Positions 1 to 9,241 of a stretch of DNA of 44,020 nucleotides are shown here, piece after piece. Origin of the DNA: Synechococcaceae cyanobacterium SM2_3_1 (GTDB taxonomy: Bacteria; Cyanobacteriota; Cyanobacteriia; Thermostichales; Thermostichaceae). The position numbers were made by a program, and so were the translations under genes. Under the pieces are notes generated by a model. The model was not told the origin of the DNA. It did not search any database and saw only the letters and a program-made list of their open reading frames with translations. The DNA is taken from the NCBI GenBank assembly GCA_012030715.1, contig JAAUUJ010000012.1, forward strand, positions 1 to 44,020, given 5' to 3'. Numbering within the stretch: position 1 is the stretch's first letter; the number at the start of each line of letters is the position of its first letter.

Positions 1-4
1 GAAT

Positions 5-259
5 TCAAGCTTTGAGCAGGCAGGTTCCGATCTGGGAGACGGTGACAGGGTTGCGGTAGGGTTCCAGCAGGCATGGAGTCTGAGCCATCCGGCCTAATAA
101 TCCCAGAGGACTCGGATCTTGTTGAGGGTTGGGTTGAAAATAGAGATCAATGGAGCGGGGTTCATCACTGACTTCACGGCTGATTTCAACATCGCCCCAG
201 GGCGAGAGGACCTCACTGAGGAGACTTTTAGCAAATTGGTCATGGGGTTGACGGGTCAC
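5..259 (-). CDS. Rpn/DUF4351-type protein, N-terminal fragment
   Basis: This 84-residue product begins with a GTG that overlaps the cheA stop codon, so it is probably translationally coupled to cheA. Its N-terminus (DQFAKSLLSE, then SREVSDEPRSIDLYF and LGLLGRMA) resembles the start of the Rpn-like PD-(D/E)XK proteins common in cyanobacteria, which usually run to about 250-300 residues. Here the frame stops after CLLKA, just where those proteins normally continue. The stop codon lies in a joined AAGCTT/GAATTC motif at the very edge of the window, so the truncation may be a contig-end or cloning artefact. The family assignment is from memory of sequence pattern; function is not shown by the fragment. 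Confidence 0.5.
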   Translation of the reverse strand: MTRQPHDQFAKSLLSEVLSPWGDVEISREVSDEPRSIDLYFQPNPQQDPSPLGLLGRMAQTPCLLEPYRNPVTVSQIGTCLLKA

Positions 260-3015
260 ATGCGTTGCAAAAGCAAACTTTGCGGGACGGGCGAACCACT
301 GGGGCGGATTTCGGCAGACAGCAGCGTTCCCACTTCTTCTACTAGGCTTTTGGGATCCACGGGTTTATTAAAGTAAGTGGTGGCCCCCAGGCTGAGGGCT
401 TTTTCTCGGTGGCGTTCCCCGGTGCGAGAGGTAAGAAAAGCAACAGGTAACGCAAACCACTCAGAATGAGCACGAATCGTTTGCAGCAGCTCAAAGCCTG
501 TAAGACGGGGCATCTCAATATCACTGAGCACTAGATCCACCGCCCCCTGTCGCTGTCGCAGTTCATCTAGAGCCTCCTGACCGTCGCGGCAAGCAATGGT
601 GGTATAACCAGCTTCCTCCAGAATTCTTTCCAGGGCTCTGCGGGTGGCGACAGAATCTTCAGCAATTAAGATCGTGCGGCGGCTAGGCAGCATACCTCTG
701 GACGTGGAGGGTTTGGAGCTGTCAAGCAGAAAGCCAAAGTGGAAAGGTAGGACAACCGGCACCACATCCCCCGTTCCCAAAATCGTACACCCAGCCACAT
801 AGGGCGGCACTGAAATGGTCTCATCAAATGGTTTCAGGATCAGTTGTCGCTCTCCGATCAGGGTATCGATGGAAACCGCGACAGGTGTTTCTGCACTATT
901 GACAACGATCACGACCCTGGGTTGCCGGAGTTCGGTGTAGGTATCTGCGTAGGGGAGTAATCTGGCCAGGGGCAGGAGAGGAATGCGGCGATGACGCCAT
1001 TCAAACTGCTGGGGTGCGTGGGAAGCCTCCTGGGGCTGCAGTTGCTCAGCGATCTCACGATAGGGAAAAATCTCCAGCACACTGGTTGCGGGGAGGGCAA
1101 TCAGGTGCCGTTGCGACTGGCAGAGCATCAGAGGTAGCAGGTTGAGGCCTAAAGGCAGGCGAACCGTGAAAGTGGTACTCTGACCTGGCTGCGAATCCAC
1201 CTGTAAGGATCCCCGCAGTTGGGTTACCTGGCGATTGACGACATCCAGACCCACCCCTCGTCCAGAGATCTCACTTACCTGGGTTGCCGTGGAAAAACCA
1301 GATTGAAAAATAAATCCCAGGATCTGTTCCCGTCGCAGCTGACTCATGGAGATGGAAGCAGAGCAGAGACCTGCCGCCACTGCCTTGTGATAGACCCGCT
1401 CCAGATCAATGCCACGGCCATCATCACGGAAAGTGATCACCACCTGATTCCCCTCCAGTTCTGCTTTCAGGAGGATCTGGGCCGTGGGGGGTTTATCCAG
1501 TCGTTTGCGCTCTTCGGGCGGCTCGATCCCATGATCCAGGGCGTTATTTAGCAAATGGGTGAGCGGGGTTTGCAACTGTTCCAGGATCACCTGGTCCACC
1601 AGGGTGTCTCCCCCTTCAATCTCCAACCCTGTCTGCTTACCAAAGCGCTGGGCCAACCGCTGCACCTGGAGTAAGAACCGCTGCGCCAGCGTCTGGAATG
1701 GGATGAGTCGGGAGCGGGTGACGTTATTGTACAGAGAATCTAGCTCTTGGCGCCCCAGTTCCAGATCTTCCGTCAATTCTCGCGTCACCAGGTCTACGTC
1801 TGCACGGGTTTCTTGAATGCGGGTGATCAGTTCCTCAAAGTTTTGCAGGCTGGTGTGTAGAGCCGTGTAGCGATCCAGTTCTAGGGGATCAAAGTCGGCT
1901 TCAGAGGGGGCCGAGCCATCCTCAGCCGTCGGTTGTGTGGAAAACTGATCGTAGAGGAGCTGTACCTGATCCCGCAGAGGTTGAAACTGCAAGGATAGCC
2001 GCTGTAACTCCTGGCTGGACTGACGTAACTGTTGTTGCTGCAGGGAAAACCGCTCAAAGCGGACAATTAACTCTCCCACCTGATCCGCCATGCTATCCAC
2101 ACGACTGAGGGGAATCCGCACATGGGGAATCTGAGTGCGCAGAGAACCACTGGTTGGACCGGGCTCAGTCACCCCCTCCCCAGTTTCCGGATCAGGACTA
2201 ACAGAGACCTCGGGCTGGGAGTCCACCTGAATCTCGAGGTGAGATTCTCCGGATCTGGATTCCTCTCCTCCCTCTAGAAACAGCTGTCGTTGCTGACGAA
2301 TGTGCTGGATGACCTCCAGGGCCAGATCGGTCAGAGGCTGTTGCGGAGTACGAGTTTCCAGAAGCAATCCCAGCGCATTGGCCGATGCCTGCAACCAGGG
2401 GAGAGCAAGGGTTTCCCCCAGGAGGGAACATTCCTCCACCAATGTCTCCAGAGTCGAGACCTGTTGGTCCCGAGAATGCTTTTGCAAACTGGTCGTTGCC
2501 CGCTGTAGGCAATCCTCCAGATCGATAGAGAGAGCAGAGCGGACCATGGCTGCAGGAGCCTTGAAGGCGGTGGTCTCCCTCTGCAAGTTCGGGTCTGCGG
2601 TAACCACTTTTGGGTGAGTCAAAACCTCTTGTAAATCCCGAAGTAACTGGCGATCCACTGCCGGATTGGTCTCACCCGCTGCCTGGTCAAGCACCAGCTC
2701 AATTTCTGCTAATCCCTGCTGGATCAGTTGCCATGCCTGGGTCTGACCGGAGGGACTCAGTAACTTATCGCGGTAGGCCTGGAGAACATCCTCCAGTTTG
2801 TGGGCCAGCTCACTGAGATGGGGCATTTGGGCCAACCCTGCTCCTCCTTTCAGGGAATGGGCCGCCCGTAAAACCAGGGGATAGTCGATCGCCACCTCGG
2901 TCTGCAGCTGTTCCTGTAAGGTGGCCAGATAGCCAGGTGCATCTTCTTCCAGAAAACACTGACGTGCTTCTTGGGCAATAGACTGCAGCAACTCGGGATC
3001 GATGTGAATGCTCAT
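256..3015 (-). CDS. cheA: Hybrid chemotaxis histidine kinase CheA (Hpt-HATPase-CheW-REC)
   Basis: This is a 919-residue CheA/PilL-type kinase that receives signals from the receptor encoded just upstream. The N-terminal Hpt domain carries the phospho-accepting His53 (AAHSLKGGAG). A second, His-less Hpt-like helical stretch lies near residues 160-250. It is followed by a dimerisation helix, a GHKL ATPase with N-box LLNNALDHG and G-boxes DDGRGID and GRGVGLDVV, a CheW-like domain, and a C-terminal receiver (residues 779-905) with E786/D787, phospho-acceptor D832 and K884. The receiver may act as a phosphate sink. The ATG start lies 4 nt after the receptor stop codon, which indicates one operon. 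No separate cheW, cheR or cheB is nearby. Fusion of CheA with CheW and REC is usual for the cyanobacterial Pil/Tax systems that control twitching phototaxis. Confidence 0.93.
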   Translation of the reverse strand: MSIHIDPELLQSIAQEARQCFLEEDAPGYLATLQEQLQTEVAIDYPLVLRAAHSLKGGAGLAQMPHLSELAHKLEDVLQAYRDKLLSPSGQTQAWQLIQQGLAEIELVLDQAAGETNPAVDRQLLRDLQEVLTHPKVVTADPNLQRETTAFKAPAAMVRSALSIDLEDCLQRATTSLQKHSRDQQVSTLETLVEECSLLGETLALPWLQASANALGLLLETRTPQQPLTDLALEVIQHIRQQRQLFLEGGEESRSGESHLEIQVDSQPEVSVSPDPETGEGVTEPGPTSGSLRTQIPHVRIPLSRVDSMADQVGELIVRFERFSLQQQQLRQSSQELQRLSLQFQPLRDQVQLLYDQFSTQPTAEDGSAPSEADFDPLELDRYTALHTSLQNFEELITRIQETRADVDLVTRELTEDLELGRQELDSLYNNVTRSRLIPFQTLAQRFLLQVQRLAQRFGKQTGLEIEGGDTLVDQVILEQLQTPLTHLLNNALDHGIEPPEERKRLDKPPTAQILLKAELEGNQVVITFRDDGRGIDLERVYHKAVAAGLCSASISMSQLRREQILGFIFQSGFSTATQVSEISGRGVGLDVVNRQVTQLRGSLQVDSQPGQSTTFTVRLPLGLNLLPLMLCQSQRHLIALPATSVLEIFPYREIAEQLQPQEASHAPQQFEWRHRRIPLLPLARLLPYADTYTELRQPRVVIVVNSAETPVAVSIDTLIGERQLILKPFDETISVPPYVAGCTILGTGDVVPVVLPFHFGFLLDSSKPSTSRGMLPSRRTILIAEDSVATRRALERILEEAGYTTIACRDGQEALDELRQRQGAVDLVLSDIEMPRLTGFELLQTIRAHSEWFALPVAFLTSRTGERHREKALSLGATTYFNKPVDPKSLVEEVGTLLSAEIRPSGSPVPQSLLLQRM

Positions 3016-3019
3016 AGGT

Positions 3020-5727
3020 TCAGGAGGTTAGATCAAGGCGGAACCGGGACATGGAAGACTGTAAAGCTTCTACCTCCGTGGTGAGCTGTTGCAGGGTAGC
3101 CGCGACGGTCTGGGCCGATTCCGCAGTGTGCTGAGCCGTTTTTACCACCTGATGCATGGTTTGGTTGACCTGCTGTGAGGTGGTGATCTGGGCAGTGGTA
3201 CTGCTGGAGATCGTTCTCAGGTACTGATCGATCTGCTGACTGACAGAGGCTAGATCGCGAAGGATTGTCCGCACCTGACTCACCAGCAGCGTTCCCGTGC
3301 TCACTTCCTGGGTGCTCTCCACCATGGCCTGTTGGACCTCAAGGGTTTCTCGCTGAATGGTGGCCACCAGTTGCTCAATCGATTTAGTGGCTTCGGAAAC
3401 CTGTTGTGCCAGTCGTCGGACTTCATCTGCCACCACCCGGAAACCCTGTCCCTGTTGCCCTGCCCGCATAGCTTCTACTGAGGCGTTAAAGGCCAGCAGG
3501 TGCGTTTTCTCAGAGATGTTAGAGATCACGGTAGCGATCTTGGCGATCTCCTGGGATGAACGGGTGAGACGCTCAATCTTCGTCGCGGTGTCCTCGACTG
3601 CTGACCGGATCTTGTCCATACTGCTCACCGTTCGTTCAATGGACCGATCCCCTTCCTGGGCATCGAACGCAGCCTGCTGGGCAATGGTGGCTGCCTCCTG
3701 TGCCGACTGAGCCACATTCTGGATCGAGCTGTCCACCTTATCGACCGCCGCCAGGGCCATGGTGACCTCCTCCGACTGATCCAGAGCAGTACTGGACAAC
3801 TGCTGTACCGAACCGGCACCCGACTGAGCCAGGGAGTTCACCTGAATCGCCACCCCCCTGACCTGCAAGAGAAGTTGGCGCAGAGACACCATCGTGGCAT
3901 TGAAGGCATCGGCAATCGATCCGACTGCTCCTTGTGAGAAAGGGGCATAGACCGTCATATTCCCTTCGCGGGCTTCCTCGATCTTGAGCAACAGGTTGAT
4001 TACCCCTTCCTGCAAATCCTCTTTGGCCCGCCGTTGCGCTTCCGCCTCCTGTCCCTGTTCTTCCTCCTTGCGCCGCAGCTCTTCCAGACTGGTCTCAATT
4101 GCCCTACCATCTTGTTCATCTCAATGGCCAGGGTTCCGATCTCATCCTGCCGATCCCCCAGATCAACGCGGACTCCGGTTTGACCGGCTGCCACCCGTTG
4201 AGCAAAGAGGGCCAGATCGCGGATCGGACGAGAAAGCGTGTCTGCCACAATGCTGGCCACAACTAAGGTCACTCCAATCAGGGCAAAGCCCAAGATCCCG
4301 TTGAAGGCGATCTGCTGGAGAAAGCGCTGATTTAAGAGAGTTTGCGGCTCCCCAATGGCCACCATGCCCACCGGCTCCCCTTCTCCCCCTGTCATGGGTT
4401 CGGGATAGGCGTAGAGAGGGCTATAGCTGATTAAGTACTGTTCGCCACCTATCTCTGCAAAATCGATATAGTTCTCTTGGTTTTCTTCAAGCACGGCTGT
4501 GCGTACATCTGCGGGGACAGAAACCCCCAGGGCGCGGATCTCGCCGTTCTCTGCCGCAGCCGTGGTCGCAATCACCCGCTCACGATCATAAATCGAGACA
4601 ATCGGACTCTCGAAGACGCTGGCAAACTGATCGGTAATGGCAAAGTTGTTGTTAAGCAGGCTCCCAATCACCACAGCACCCACCACCTCTCCCTGCAGCT
4701 GAACTGGATAAACCCCCATGCTGATTAATCCGGTCAACTCCTGGGGAGTTTCTGTGGCAGCAGATGCGGGACTGGGGATCTGCGCTGCGGTTAGCAGACC
4801 TAATTTTTCTAGCGTACCCGGAGAAAGTTCATCCAATCCCAATAGCGGCTCAGCTGTTGTAATCGCATCCTGCACCATTGCAATCTCTGCAAGCGATTGG
4901 CTCGGAGGCAACACCAGACTTTCCAGGGCAAAGGTGATCTCCTCCCCCGGCAACTGGGTGGCATCATCTGCGAACAGGTTGATCGAATCGACGACCGTGA
5001 CCCCATCTGCATTGACCAGCAAACGAAAATGCTTGGTGATCTCGGGGTAGATCAGGTCAAAGGCTCCGAAAGAATCCTCCAATAAATTTTCCAGAACCTG
5101 ACGGTTATTCTCCACCGCAGCTGGATCGCTGAGATTAATCTGATTGCTCTCCAGAAATAGGCGGATGGCGTCGGCTTGTGTGAGGGCATCATCGGCATTG
5201 AAGACAATGTATTCTTCCACCAATGCAGCTTTGGTTTGAGAAATGGTGTCCTCAAACTGCTCCTGAACACTGCGCTGTGAAAACACAATGTTGATCGTGG
5301 TTAAGAGCAGGATAGGAACAGAAGCCACCCCCGCCAATAGCAAGGTTTGCTTGGTCCGTAGATCCAAACGTTCCCAAAATCCGGAGTTGGGACTTTGGCT
5401 AATCAGCAGTTTTTGGGCGGGAGCTGTAGACTCAGTATCATCAGGAGCAGGTGCCGAAGTTGAGATCTCTTCATTGAGAGCTGCTTCGATGCGGGCAGGC
5501 AGATCTTCTAAAGCTTTGCGGGCAATCATGCCATAACTACCCGTCGGATCCCTCTCCACCACATGTTCGTAGAGACGCCTGGCTGTGGCATAATCTTCTG
5601 ATTGCTCAGCGGCATTGGCCATCATGATGGTATCCATCAAGCTGGTGACAGATCCACTACCCCCAGTCGCTGAAGTGGTCTCTTCATCCGATGTAATATT
5701 AGGATCCTGGAGCGAGTGATCAAGCAT
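3020..5727 (-). CDS. Methyl-accepting chemotaxis receptor, PilJ-like (one frameshift)
   Basis: This membrane receptor is split by one missing base near 4095-4096. Restoring a C there joins the HAMP domain to the signalling domain. Domains in order: a cytoplasmic N-terminal region with a TPR-like stretch ([19 protein letters not shown]), a transmembrane helix ([22 protein letters not shown] region), a large periplasmic Cache-like sensor, a second membrane helix, HAMP, and a coiled-coil signalling domain whose tip reads [20 protein letters not shown] then [17 protein letters not shown]. From the ATG at 5727 the repaired protein is about 902 residues. A GTG at 5775 would add 16 residues but has no spaced ribosome site. 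It is the second gene of the chemotaxis operon. The indel is more likely a sequence error than decay, because both halves are well conserved. Confidence 0.9.
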
Positions 5728-5914
5728 GATGGAGATCCTGAGATTGGCTGATGGAACCCAGTTAGCACCCACCACTCCTTGGTAAGGAAGCAGTTCGCCG
5801 ACGCAAGAAGATTGCTACGTAAGCATTGATTAAAATTACTACAACTATATCGCCTCTAATCCATAAATCAAGGTAGCCAAGCTTACATCAGATGTTGTGA
5901 GGCATACATAATTT

Positions 5915-6283
5915 TCAATCCCCAAGATGTTTGGAGACTAACTCCAGTAACTCCTTGGGCGCATAGGGTTTGGTGATATAGGCTGTTCCCCCCTGACGGA
6001 GTGCCCAAAAACGATCAAACTGCTCTTTCTTAGAGCTACAAAAAATAATCGGGATCTCTGCCAGTTCTGGCTGGGCACGAATAGTACGGCAAAGCTCCAG
6101 GCCACTCTGTCCTGGCATGACAATATCCAACAGAATCAGATCTGGGGGAGGATTGCTTTGCAGCCATTCCCAGGCATCTTCGGCATTATCTGCTGCCTGT
6201 ACCGTAAACCCGGCTCGGGTCAAAAGCCCCACAGCTACCTGCAGTTCTACCTGCCCATCTTCCACCACCAGAATTTGCTTCAT
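5915..6283 (-). CDS. CheY/PilH-like single-domain response regulator
   Basis: This 122-residue protein is a bare receiver domain with no output domain. The acidic pocket E8/D9, the phospho-acceptor D53 (LLDIVMPG), the Ser pair at 83-84 and K105 (TKPYAP) are all present, so it should be phosphorylated by the CheA kinase two genes downstream. It lies 187 nt upstream of the receptor start and is probably the first gene of the chemotaxis operon. In the related Synechocystis pil cluster the order is regulator, CheW, receptor, CheA. Here no cheW fits between regulator and receptor. Confidence 0.92.
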   Translation of the reverse strand: MKQILVVEDGQVELQVAVGLLTRAGFTVQAADNAEDAWEWLQSNPPPDLILLDIVMPGQSGLELCRTIRAQPELAEIPIIFCSSKKEQFDRFWALRQGGTAYITKPYAPKELLELVSKHLGD

Positions 6284-6452
6284 ATGCCACCAGCACAGGC
6301 ATTTTATACGTCTATTAAGATACAGCTTTTTGATTTAGCCAGGGGAATTCTCGTTACATTCTCGATCTGTAAAGCGTTTCTCTGAAAAATGGTGCTCTCG
6401 ACGCGCAGATTGGAAAGCCAAAAAAAGCTGGCCCTTGATGCTACAGGTCAGC

Positions 6453-6472
6453 CCTTAGTCTTGAATCTAAGG
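6453..6472 (-). terminator. Hairpin after betaine-synthesis operon
   Basis: A 6-bp perfect inverted repeat, CCTTAG / CTAAGG with an 8-nt loop, starts 7 nt beyond the stop codon of the dimethylglycine methyltransferase gene. There is no T-run after it on the minus strand, so it may be a 3'-end stabilising hairpin rather than a true intrinsic terminator. Confidence 0.3.
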
Positions 6473-6479
6473 TCTGAGA

Positions 6480-7331
6480 TCAGCCTTCAGGCTTCTGGAA
6501 ATGGAAAAATCCCCAGGCCAGGTAGCCTTTCTCTCCCCCTTCGATCCAGTGACCCAGCCCTTTCTTCATTCGCTCCTGATAGGCATCCGAAACCAGACCC
6601 TGGATCTCTGCCGCGCGAGCCGTTGTTTCCTGGAGAACCCGTCGATAGTGCCGAACCAGTTGGTGGGTGTTGTCCTGGAATTCCAGGGGTTGTAACCCGA
6701 CGTCGGTGGCAGCCTGTTCATAAAACTGCGGGGATCCTAGGCTACCCAGATGAATACGATCAAGAATCGGTTGCAGCACCCCCTCCGGACAGGTATTGGC
6801 CTGCATAGGATCGGTGAAGACAAAATGGCCACCTGGGCGCAGGACCCTGGCCACTTCCTGGAGAACCCCCTGGCGATTGCTGCTGTGCAGAATGGCATCC
6901 TGGGACCAGACCACATCAAAGGATGGATCGGGAAAAGGAAGCTGCTCAAAGCTGCCATCCATCACCTCAACCAAGCTGTCAAGTCCCGCTGCAGCGGAGA
7001 GGGAACGATTGCGCTCATTCTCCACCTCACTCAGGTTGAGGGCGGTGACATGACAACCATAAGACTTGGCCAGATGCCGGGCAGCTCCTCCATAGCCAGC
7101 CCCAATATCCAGGATCCGCGTCTGGGGTGAGAGGGGAGGCAGGAGTGAGATCAGGTGCTCGACGGTGCGACGACTGGCTGCTGCAATCGATTCAGATGCA
7201 GAGTCGGTCTTGTAGAGGCCGATGTGGATATCCTCTCCCCCCCAAATTGTGAAGTAGAAGTTGTCCGCATCGGAGCTGTTGTAGTAGTCACGAGCAGTGC
7301 TAACTGCCCCAGTGTAAGCGGGTGATGTCAT
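6480..7331 (-). CDS. bsmB: Sarcosine/dimethylglycine N-methyltransferase
   Basis: This SAM-dependent class I methyltransferase should carry out the last methylations of glycine-to-glycine-betaine synthesis (sarcosine to dimethylglycine to betaine). The protein is 283 residues from the ATG at 7331; a TTG at 7358 that overlaps the upstream stop is the alternative start. The SAM-binding motif ILDIGAGYGGAARHLA is followed by the acidic motif II region and by the post-motif VLRPGGHFVFTDPMQ. The N-terminal YYNSSDADNFYFTIWGGEDI and the C-terminal WGFFHFQKP region fit the SDMT/DMT family. It lies directly behind the glycine/sarcosine methyltransferase gene, and the pair makes a complete three-step pathway. 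The product is a cytoplasmic compatible solute used against salt stress. Confidence 0.9.
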   Translation of the reverse strand: MTSPAYTGAVSTARDYYNSSDADNFYFTIWGGEDIHIGLYKTDSASESIAAASRRTVEHLISLLPPLSPQTRILDIGAGYGGAARHLAKSYGCHVTALNLSEVENERNRSLSAAAGLDSLVEVMDGSFEQLPFPDPSFDVVWSQDAILHSSNRQGVLQEVARVLRPGGHFVFTDPMQANTCPEGVLQPILDRIHLGSLGSPQFYEQAATDVGLQPLEFQDNTHQLVRHYRRVLQETTARAAEIQGLVSDAYQERMKKGLGHWIEGGEKGYLAWGFFHFQKPEG

Positions 7332-7354
7332 GAAATGTGCCTCGGTTACTTCTC

Positions 7355-8172
7355 TCAAACAGCTGTGCTGGGTTCGTCGTACTGTTTCTCAGCAACATGG
7401 ATGAAGAAGTCTGGGGTCTCTTCGCGGTAGGTTTCCTGGAAATCGCCATAGGTCTCAATTCTCTGGAAGCCCACCTCGAACATAAGGCGACGCAGATAGT
7501 TTTTGCGCAGAGGGAACATGTTCAGGTGGAAGGTGGATCCATCAGGAAAACGGTAGCCAAATCGAGCCAGGCCTTCGTCCACATGTTCGGGCTCCACTGT
7601 GACATTCTCGCCGCAGTAGTAGTAGATATGTTTGCTGGAATAGCCGTGATCCAGAATCGTGTCATAGTTGCGCTGATCGATGATCAACACCCCATCATGC
7701 TTGAGGGTGGCATAAAACTCTGCTAGGGCCTTGCGGCGATCCCGTTCCGCAAATAGGTGGGTAAACGAATTGCCCAGGCAAATCACGGCATCAAACTCCC
7801 CATGTACATCTTTGTTGAGCCAGCGCCAGTCGGCTTGCACCGTCCGCATGATGTGGCCATGCTTGCGGGCATTGAGAAAGGCTTTGGTCAGCATTTCTGG
7901 CGAGCCATCCGCACTGACAACATCAAACCCAGCATCTAGCAATCGCACTGAGTGAAATCCGGTCCCGGCAGCCACATCCAAAATGCGCTGGGCCCCGCGC
8001 TCCTTGAGAATGCGGATGAAGAAGTCTCCTTCACTGCTAGCCCGCTGCTCCCAGTCAATCAACTGATCCCATTTTCAACGAAGCTCTGAACATACTCAAA
8101 CTGGTAGTGGTCAGTGTCACGGATGGCAACCGGATTACTACCAAATGATTGAATTGTTGTGGAATGAACCAT
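7355..8172 (-). CDS. bsmA: Glycine/sarcosine N-methyltransferase (one frameshift)
   Basis: This is the first enzyme of betaine synthesis from glycine. The reading frame is broken at the T-run 8072-8075; adding one T (an A on the coding strand) joins an N-terminal segment (VHSTTIQSFG ... YVQSFVEKWDQLI) to the remaining 235 residues and gives a 272-residue protein, normal for the family. The ATG at 8172 is preceded by AAGGAG at good spacing. The SAM motif is ILDVAAGTGFHSVRLL, and the GSMT-type segments DADWRWL-like (QADWRWLNKD) and LGNSFTHLF are present. The gene is followed without a gap by the partner methyltransferase. The single homopolymer change and the strong Shine-Dalgarno site suggest that the gene is intact in the organism. 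Confidence 0.88.
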
Positions 8173-8815
8173 GATCTCTCCTTGTCAAGGTAAAAACGGA
8201 AACTTAGGATCTGACACACGAAGTGTTGGAGGTCCCAAAAAGGTCTAGGAGTGGTTGCATTTGTCTGGGGAACCAACGGCATATTGATCCCATCAGCAAG
8301 CAGACCGAGCCTAGAAAATAGATGCTGGAGCTGCAGATACCGGAGCAAAGAAAAAGCCCACAGGTGCTTCCACTTCAACCCCTGAGATTTTGATGGTTAA
8401 AGAATGCCTTCAGCGACGAGGAAAAGTGTATGGGAAGAAAACACAGGGGTAAGAGATAAATGCTTGCGGCCTGTGCTAATGGTGAAAAAATAAAGGGTTT
8501 AACCTAAAGTAAAAAATAGATAAAGACATGATTGTCACCATGAATATCTCGGCAGCGGATGCGCTATTTTTCTGTCAGCTATACTGACAATTTTACTTTT
8601 TTACCAGCAGTAGCGAACCCATAGTGCACCATAACAGAATGCATCACTAACATCAAGACTAAATCAATTAGGTGTAGTTTCTCTAGATCAACCCACTCAA
8701 ATAGAATCGGCGTTAAAGCATCCAGATCCAGGCCTGAGTCCTTGAATAAGCTGGGAAATCCTGGATCTCAGGTATGGTCTAGAATTGATTTGCTTGTGTT
8801 TGAGGCCACAGCCCG
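8173..8815. other. Gene-free stretch upstream of the betaine operon
   Basis: No coding frame here has family-like content or a convincing ribosome site. The region lies between the minus-strand betaine operon and a plus-strand DUF3119 gene, so it should hold two divergent promoters. It contains an A/T-rich section (8480-8600) and the inverted repeat at 8573-8589, described separately. I could not assign promoters with confidence. Confidence 0.5.
8573..8589. repeat. Inverted repeat TGTCAG-N5-CTGACA
   Basis: A perfect 6-bp inverted repeat with a 5-nt centre (CTATA), followed on the plus strand by ATTTTACTTTTTT. It could be an operator or a weak plus-strand terminator hairpin. It lies about 400 bp upstream of the glycine methyltransferase start and 227 bp upstream of the DUF3119 gene. 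Confidence 0.35.
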
Positions 8816-9241
8816 ATGTCCTTTCCAGATTCTTCAACAACCCTGAACCCTGACTATCGTCTACCCCTGGTCCTGATCCTGCTGGCTTTACCCCTAGGGT
8901 TTCTCTCCTTCTGGCTTACCGCTGGGGTCGCACTCTTTGGCCTCTTTCTGGCCATACAGGCAGCAACTTTACGCCTTGTCTTCACGGCATCTGCCCTGGA
9001 CATCTACCGCAGTGAAGAGCAGATCCGGCATTTCCCTTACGAAACGTGGTTGCACTGGCAGATCTACCTACCGGCACTTCCCATCCTGTTTTATTTTCGG
9101 GAAACCCGCAGTATTCACTTTCTGCCGATTATCTTTGCTCCCGATCAGCTGCAGCAGTGCTTGTGGGCTTATGTGGGGGATCCTGGGGATCTGAACCTGA
9201 AAAATGGCGTTGAATCAGATCCGGAACCTGAGCAGGGTTAA
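8816..9241 (+). CDS. DUF3119-like membrane protein
   Basis: This 141-residue protein has a hydrophobic N-terminal hairpin (residues 16-55, two membrane-spanning stretches) followed by a compact domain containing ALDIYRSEEQIRHFPYETWLHW and LPILFYFRETRSIHFLPIIF. That pattern recalls the cyanobacterial/plastid family DUF3119, which has a PH-like fold after a membrane anchor. The function is not known. The last 113 nt overlap the end of the convergent [2Fe-2S] gene; the overlapped tail (DPGDLNLKNGVESDPEPEQG) is polar and probably not part of the fold. Confidence 0.75.
   Translation: MSFPDSSTTLNPDYRLPLVLILLALPLGFLSFWLTAGVALFGLFLAIQAATLRLVFTASALDIYRSEEQIRHFPYETWLHWQIYLPALPILFYFRETRSIHFLPIIFAPDQLQQCLWAYVGDPGDLNLKNGVESDPEPEQG

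Noticed and set aside
5728-5775. GTG at 5775 as the receptor start
   Set aside because: The AAGGAG there touches the GTG with no spacing; the ATG at 5727 has AGGA at an acceptable distance.
8055-8378. 107-codon minus-strand frame over the start of the glycine methyltransferase
   Set aside because: It combines the upstream non-coding region with the real N-terminus in a frame that only exists because of the missing base at 8072-8075.
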